A stretch of 64,000 nucleotides of DNA, from the NCBI RefSeq assembly GCF_020091585.1, contig NZ_CP083582.1:1426001-1490000 (forward strand), given 5' to 3'. This stretch comes from Kovacikia minuta CCNUW1. GTDB taxonomy: Bacteria > Cyanobacteriota > Cyanobacteriia > Leptolyngbyales > Leptolyngbyaceae. Positions within the stretch are counted from its first letter, which is position 1. Each line of letters starts with the position of its first letter. The notes under the pieces are model-generated. The model made no database searches, had not been told where the DNA came from, and was given only the letters and a program-made list of their open reading frames with translations. The position numbers and the translations under genes are program-made. Of this stretch, positions 59,848-64,000 are shown piece after piece.

Positions 59848-62583
59848 ATGAAAACCGCTATAAAACGCTTCCTGTTATTGCTAAGTTTGGGAATTGGGAC
59901 AACCCTGCTGATCCTGTGTTTGAACTTCAATCCCCTTCCCAGTGCTGCACAACTAACGCCCCCGACAGGACAGGCAACCAGCCCTGCCCTGGAATTAGAT
60001 CAGCAGGGCAAAACCTACTATCAAAAAGGGCAACTGGAGCAGGCGATCGCCGTTTGGAACCAGGCAGCAAAATCGTTCGCTGCCCAAAACGATCGCCCCC
60101 ATCAAGCCATGATTTTGAGTCACCTGGCACAGGCGTATCAACAGTTGGGACAGTGGGATCAAGCCAACGCGGCGATCGCCCAGAGTTTGGATTTGCTGAA
60201 ACCCGGAAAGTCGGGAGTGGAGGGCGATCGACTGAGAATTCTGGCGGAGGCACAGACAACCCAGGGTAGCCTGCAACTGGCACAGGGACAGACAGAATCC
60301 GCCCTCACAAGTTGGCAACAAGCCGCCCTTACCTTTCAACAAGCGGGAGACCAGGTGGGTGTGATCCGGAGCCAGATTAACCAGGCACAGGCATTGATGG
60401 CACTGGGTTTCTATCAACGAGCGGCTAAAACCTTAGAACCAGCCTACAGTATCCGCCAGACCCAATCGATTCCTCTGCAAGTCGCCATCCTGCTCAGCTA
60501 TGGCGACAGCCTCCGCCTGAATGGCAAGCTAGACCCCGCTCAAGAAGTTCTAGAAGAAGGACTGAAGCTGGCTCGGTCCATTCCCTCTCCCCCGGACATC
60601 ACCACTGCCCTGATGGGGCTGGGCAACATTGCCCGCACCAACCAGCAGCTTCAAAGTAGCCGCTATACCGATCAATCCAATTCATCTACGGCTCAATCCA
60701 ATCCGACTCCTCCCCGATCCAAACCGGACACTCTCCACAGTGCATTCTGGTACTATCAACAGGCGGCGGAAACGGCTGATCCGATCGGCAAAATTCAGGC
60801 ATTGTTGAATCAACAAAGTTTACTGTTTGACCTCCAATCCGATCGCAAATCCATTGATGACCCACAGGTGCGTGCCCTCTCAGCACAAATCCAGGCGCTC
60901 CTCGATCGCCTACCGCTCAACCGCACTACCCTCTATGCCCGGATTCAACTGGCGCAGAATTTACTCAAGCTGCAAGACCCAGCAGCAACCCAGGCAGCGG
61001 TTCAACTGCTGGAGACGACGGCAAAACAAGCAGAAACCCTGGGCGATCGGGCGGCACAATCCTATGCGTTGGGCTACCTCGGTCAGGCCTATGAGCAACA
61101 GCAACAGGGGACAACCGCCCGCCGCTTGACTACCGAAGCGCTGAAGCTAACCACCCAGGCGTTGAACCTGGCTCAGGTGACGAATTCGCCCGATATTGCC
61201 TATCGCTGGTTGTGGCAGTTGGGGCGTCTGGAACGGGATAGCCATCCCCAGCAAGCCCTCATCGCCTATGACAGAGCCTACACAACTCTCGAAAATCTGC
61301 GGCAGGATTTAGCGGCAGATAACCCGGATTTGCAGTACACCTTTCAAAAACAGCCTGTCGAGCTTGTTTACCGGGAATACATCGAGTTGCTCCTGCGACC
61401 TGAAGCAGCACCAGAGACAAATCTCAAAAAGGCGCGCGAAATTATTCAAACATTGCAAGTGCGTGAATTACGGAACTTCTTGCAGGAGCCTTGCGGGGAG
61501 GTTAACCCAGAATCGATCGATGCCGTGGTGAATGAACCGGGTTCCCATACCGCTGTGCTGTATCCGATCGTGCTGCCGAACCGGATTGAGGTAATTGGCA
61601 AACTGCCAGATCAACCCCTGTTCCACTATCGCACTCAAAAACCGGAAGCAGAGGTGAAGCAGGCGATTAATCAATTTCAGAAAGATTTGCAAGAACCCTA
61701 CACCTTCGATACGGTAAAAGCAGAAGGGCAGCAAATTTATCAATGGTTGATTGCACCCGCCCAAAAAAGGCTGGCAGATGCTCAGATCAAAACCCTGGTG
61801 TTTGCTCTAGATGGTCCCTTCCGCAATATTCCCATGTCTGCCCTGCACGACGGGCAGCACTATTTGATTCAGCAATATGCGGTTTCGGCTGTTCTGGGAC
61901 TAGAGTTAAAAGACCGTAAGCCACTGGATAAAAAACATCTGACCGTCCTGGCAGCCAGCCTCACTGATCCTCCGCCCAACTTTCAATCTAGCTTTGGTCG
62001 GTTGACCGAAGCGAAGCAGGAAATTGCTGAAATTAAAAGTGTGGGCGTTGATATAACCGAGAAAAGTGACCTTGACTTTACTCGCGACTCCTTTAACGAA
62101 GCTATTAACAATGCTTCCTTCGAAGTTGTGCATTTAGCCACCCACGGTCAGTTTAGTTCCAATCCCCAGGAAACCTTTATTATGACCGCTGCCAGTTCTG
62201 GATCGGCTGAACCTGGATCAGATGGCATCATTCGGTTGAACGAAATTGATAAGATGTTCCGCACCCGCCTCCTCAATCGTCCCGATGTGATCGAATTGTT
62301 GATTTTGAGTGCCTGTGAAACCGCTTCTGGGGACGATCGCGCCACCTTAGGAATTGCCGGGACTGCTGTTCGAGCCGGGGCACAAAGTGCGATCGCCTCT
62401 CTCTGGAGTTTGAACGATCGCTCCAGTGTGATCTTTGCCGAAGAGTTGTACAAAAAACTAACCCAGCCACAAGCAAGCAAAGCTGAAGCACTCCAGGCAG
62501 CGAAGAAAGCGTTGATTGCAACCGATCAGTACAGTCACCCCCGTTACTGGGCAGCCTATGTACTGGTTGGGAACTGGCTTTAA
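59848..62583 (+). CDS. Exported TPR-CHAT domain protein
   Basis: 911 residues from ATG 59848 with a signal sequence (FLLLLSLGIGTTLLILCLNF). Residues ~45-520 are TPR repeats (YYQKGQLEQAIAVWNQAAKS, AYQQLGQWDQANAAIAQSL). Residues ~570-911 are CHAT, with His in FEVVHLATHGQFSSN and Cys in ELLILSACETASGDD, then AGAQSAIASLWSLNDRSS and the ending PRYWAAYVLVGNW. The catalytic pair is intact. A periplasmic or surface protease, distinct from the cytoplasmic CHAT protein of this window. Its gene follows tpsA by about 125 bases on the same strand and is probably linked to the TPS system functionally. Confidence 0.92.
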   Translation: MKTAIKRFLLLLSLGIGTTLLILCLNFNPLPSAAQLTPPTGQATSPALELDQQGKTYYQKGQLEQAIAVWNQAAKSFAAQNDRPHQAMILSHLAQAYQQLGQWDQANAAIAQSLDLLKPGKSGVEGDRLRILAEAQTTQGSLQLAQGQTESALTSWQQAALTFQQAGDQVGVIRSQINQAQALMALGFYQRAAKTLEPAYSIRQTQSIPLQVAILLSYGDSLRLNGKLDPAQEVLEEGLKLARSIPSPPDITTALMGLGNIARTNQQLQSSRYTDQSNSSTAQSNPTPPRSKPDTLHSAFWYYQQAAETADPIGKIQALLNQQSLLFDLQSDRKSIDDPQVRALSAQIQALLDRLPLNRTTLYARIQLAQNLLKLQDPAATQAAVQLLETTAKQAETLGDRAAQSYALGYLGQAYEQQQQGTTARRLTTEALKLTTQALNLAQVTNSPDIAYRWLWQLGRLERDSHPQQALIAYDRAYTTLENLRQDLAADNPDLQYTFQKQPVELVYREYIELLLRPEAAPETNLKKAREIIQTLQVRELRNFLQEPCGEVNPESIDAVVNEPGSHTAVLYPIVLPNRIEVIGKLPDQPLFHYRTQKPEAEVKQAINQFQKDLQEPYTFDTVKAEGQQIYQWLIAPAQKRLADAQIKTLVFALDGPFRNIPMSALHDGQHYLIQQYAVSAVLGLELKDRKPLDKKHLTVLAASLTDPPPNFQSSFGRLTEAKQEIAEIKSVGVDITEKSDLDFTRDSFNEAINNASFEVVHLATHGQFSSNPQETFIMTAASSGSAEPGSDGIIRLNEIDKMFRTRLLNRPDVIELLILSACETASGDDRATLGIAGTAVRAGAQSAIASLWSLNDRSSVIFAEELYKKLTQPQASKAEALQAAKKALIATDQYSHPRYWAAYVLVGNWL

Positions 62584-62599
62584 TAGAAAGATCAATTGG

Positions 62600-63376
62600 C
62601 TATTGCAGCACGGGTGTTGGGATCGGAGTCAATCGATTGATCTGATCCAGACGATCGGAACCAACCGTATCCAGTCCTAACAACTTGAGTAGAGTCTGCC
62701 AATCCTCTGGTGAAGCCGCGTGGTTCTGAACCAGGTGAGTGAGGGCATCAGACCAGATCTCATTTTGGACAAGGAACGGGTACTGATCTGGAGCAGGGGT
62801 TGCCAGCCACTTCTGCTCCAGATCGGGGGAAAACACAGTGCGCCTGATCCAACCACTGACAACTGGATTTCGGGCGGGCTTTTCCCTATCACAAATGACT
62901 GAAAAATACCAATTGTAAGGCTTGCCCACCTCAAACGATTTACCCTCAAGCCAGGCAGGGTTATTTGCTGTCAGGGTAAACTGGGCGATCCCTGGTTTAG
63001 CAGACTCCAGATCGAAATGAATCGGTTGCTTGAGGACGGGATGCCTGCCCTGATCCAGCAGCATAAACTTTGCCTCATGGCTGGTGTAAGGGATGTAAAC
63101 CCAAAACGTAGGAGCAGGGGCGATCGTATCGACGGGTTTGCCCCGATTTACAGGCAGCAGAGCCGTCAAATTTCCCTTGTCTAACCCTGCACAAGGACCC
63201 CGCGAAGCATTGCCCCGCCCTAGATCATCCTTGGAGCAAAAAATCCAGAGAATGCACTTAGGTTTAGGTTCTGACGCTGCCTGCACGGGTAGGGGCGATA
63301 GCATTACCCAAACAAGGAGCAGCGCCAGTGTAACCGTCAGCAGTCGATGCCAGAAAGAAACCCTGATTTGAGTCAT
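62600..63376 (-). CDS. DUF928 domain-containing protein
   Basis: 258 residues with a signal peptide (LTVTLALLLVWVMLSPLPVQ ending near AASEP). The DUF928 body follows: CAGLDKGNLTALLPVNRG, then PAPTFWVYIPYTSHEAKFML, then FEVGKPYNWYFSVICD and a helical end. DUF928 proteins are exported and in cyanobacteria recur beside CHAT, CHASE2 and two-partner secretion genes, but no activity is known. Its start codon lies about 60 bases from the end of the CHASE2 gene on the same strand, so they may form an operon. Confidence 0.87.
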   Translation of the reverse strand: MTQIRVSFWHRLLTVTLALLLVWVMLSPLPVQAASEPKPKCILWIFCSKDDLGRGNASRGPCAGLDKGNLTALLPVNRGKPVDTIAPAPTFWVYIPYTSHEAKFMLLDQGRHPVLKQPIHFDLESAKPGIAQFTLTANNPAWLEGKSFEVGKPYNWYFSVICDREKPARNPVVSGWIRRTVFSPDLEQKWLATPAPDQYPFLVQNEIWSDALTHLVQNHAASPEDWQTLLKLLGLDTVGSDRLDQINRLTPIPTPVLQ

Positions 63377-63438
63377 CTAAATTTATCCCTTCCCTTCAAA
63401 TCTTCCCACCTCACCATTAGTCGTGGCTGGCTACTGCG

Positions 63439-63999
63439 TTACCGATAACGCCTGGATGTCATGTAAATGGTGCTAACACTAGTTAACAGTAACGCAATCA
63501 TAGGCGGCACTAAGGGTATCCAACCGCTCTGAAACACAAAAATTAGTCCACAAGTTCCTACCAGAACGCCCAGCACAATGCCGCCCGCCCAGAACCACTC
63601 GCCCGATCGTTGAAACCGCCAGACAATTAAACCTCCTACCAGTGCCCATCCCCCAATCCAGAGGGCATCACCCCAGCAGGGTAACCACCAGATCAGGGAA
63701 CGCCCCTCTAAAGCCGTGCTCAAAATTTGACTCACGCTCTGTGCCTGAATCCATACGCCTGGAATTCGCCCATAGGGAGTGTTGGAGTAATCATTCGACA
63801 CCGATTCGCTGGTGAAACCAATCAGGACAATCCGATCTTTTACCCGCTCCCCGTTAAAGCTATCCTTCAGAGCCTCCGCGAGCGATACATGATCCGCAAA
63901 TTTCGTCCGCTCTCCATCGGGATTTCCATCAAATGTTCGATACTTCAGCAGGGTTTGGACTTTCGCCTCTGCATTCAAATTTTGCTGGTAGCCTCCAGA
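63439..63999 (-). CDS. CHASE2 domain protein, 5' part outside window
   Basis: The frame is open to the right edge. Visible: the end of an extracellular CHASE2 domain (LKDSFNGERVKDRIVLIGFT, SNDYSNTPYGRIPGVWIQAQ, SVSQILSTALEG). The three membrane helices typical after CHASE2 follow (ALWIGGWALVGGLIVW, AGGIVLGVLVGTCGLIFVF, IPLVPPMIALLLTSVSTIY) and the stop at 63439. There is no cytoplasmic kinase or cyclase module after the helices, so this is a sensor-only form as found beside DUF928/CHAT genes. It is the farthest gene of the secretion-linked cluster. Confidence 0.88.
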   Translation of the reverse strand, partial: SGGYQQNLNAEAKVQTLLKYRTFDGNPDGERTKFADHVSLAEALKDSFNGERVKDRIVLIGFTSESVSNDYSNTPYGRIPGVWIQAQSVSQILSTALEGRSLIWWLPCWGDALWIGGWALVGGLIVWRFQRSGEWFWAGGIVLGVLVGTCGLIFVFQSGWIPLVPPMIALLLTSVSTIYMTSRRYR

Positions 64000-64000
64000 C

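Noticed and set aside
59046..59930. 294-residue minus-strand ORF
   Set aside because: Lies opposite the tpsA 3' end and the CHAT start; a frame shadow of Gly/Asn-rich coding DNA.

Overview
The window looks like chromosome of a filamentous, Leptolyngbya/Oscillatoriales-like cyanobacterium. The evidence is the very frequent HIP1 octamer GCGATCGC, a CpcS/CpeS phycobilin lyase, the carboxysome shell protein CcmP, the CemA-type protein PcxA, a cyanobacterial PilMNOQ operon, CHAT/TPR proteins and a two-partner secretion locus. No rRNA, tRNA or CRISPR array was seen. The species cannot be named from the sequence alone.

Layout. 1-9.3 kb: the C-terminal part of an outer-membrane DUF3769/LptD-like protein, a cyanobacterial hypothetical, a bilin lyase, an EVE-domain protein, chorismate mutase, SppA, two EamA transporters and a GT4 glycosyltransferase. 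9.3-9.62 kb: two tandem copies of a small-RNA gene, each with a perfect CRP-type palindrome, a -10 box and an intrinsic terminator. 9.7-13.4 kb: a Ktr/TrkH potassium channel subunit, a tocopherol-type methyltransferase broken by an insertion, and a NurA-domain nuclease. 14-19.3 kb: pilM-pilN-pilO-pilQ. 20-28.9 kb: YdeI-like protein, ABC-F ATPase, a degenerate receiver protein, META protein, a frameshifted HAD phosphatase, prolyl aminopeptidase plus NudC, DoxX and a Nudix hydrolase. 29-30.6 kb: repeats and the wreck of a polymorphic-toxin locus (deaminase toxin tail plus SMI1/KNR4 immunity gene). 30.6-37.4 kb: GT2, a large two-module hypothetical, CcmP with a pentapeptide-repeat protein, Uma2 and DUF4126. 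37.4-45.6 kb, minus strand: TPR-CHAT protease-like gene with two small partners, a DNA-methylase remnant, MnmE, a MASE1 adenylate cyclase and a frameshifted small gene. 46-50.5 kb: PcxA, an ABM-domain membrane protein and a purine permease. 51-53.2 kb: a nested pair of MITE-like elements and a frameshifted TRPM-like SLOG/2TM effector. 53.5-64 kb: TpsB, TpsA, secreted TPR-CHAT, DUF928 and CHASE2, a recurring cyanobacterial secretion neighbourhood.

Common threads. (i) The window carries many two-copy palindromic repeats, and the same low-complexity intergenic DNA also sits inside coding genes: in frame in NurA, the ABC-F ATPase, MnmE and two hypotheticals, out of frame in the methyltransferase. 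The peptide NLKLKTQNS occurs in both the ABC-F protein and MnmE. (ii) Three genes (HAD, a small hypothetical, SLOG/2TM) are broken by a single extra base in short homopolymers, so either recent decay or assembly error must be considered. (iii) A cAMP-type cyclase and two CRP palindromes over twin sRNA genes suggest a cAMP-linked RNA regulon. (iv) Conflict-type modules (CHAT, SLOG/2TM, SMI1/deaminase, methylase remnant, TPS) are concentrated in the second half. All functional statements are from reading motifs; no database search was run.
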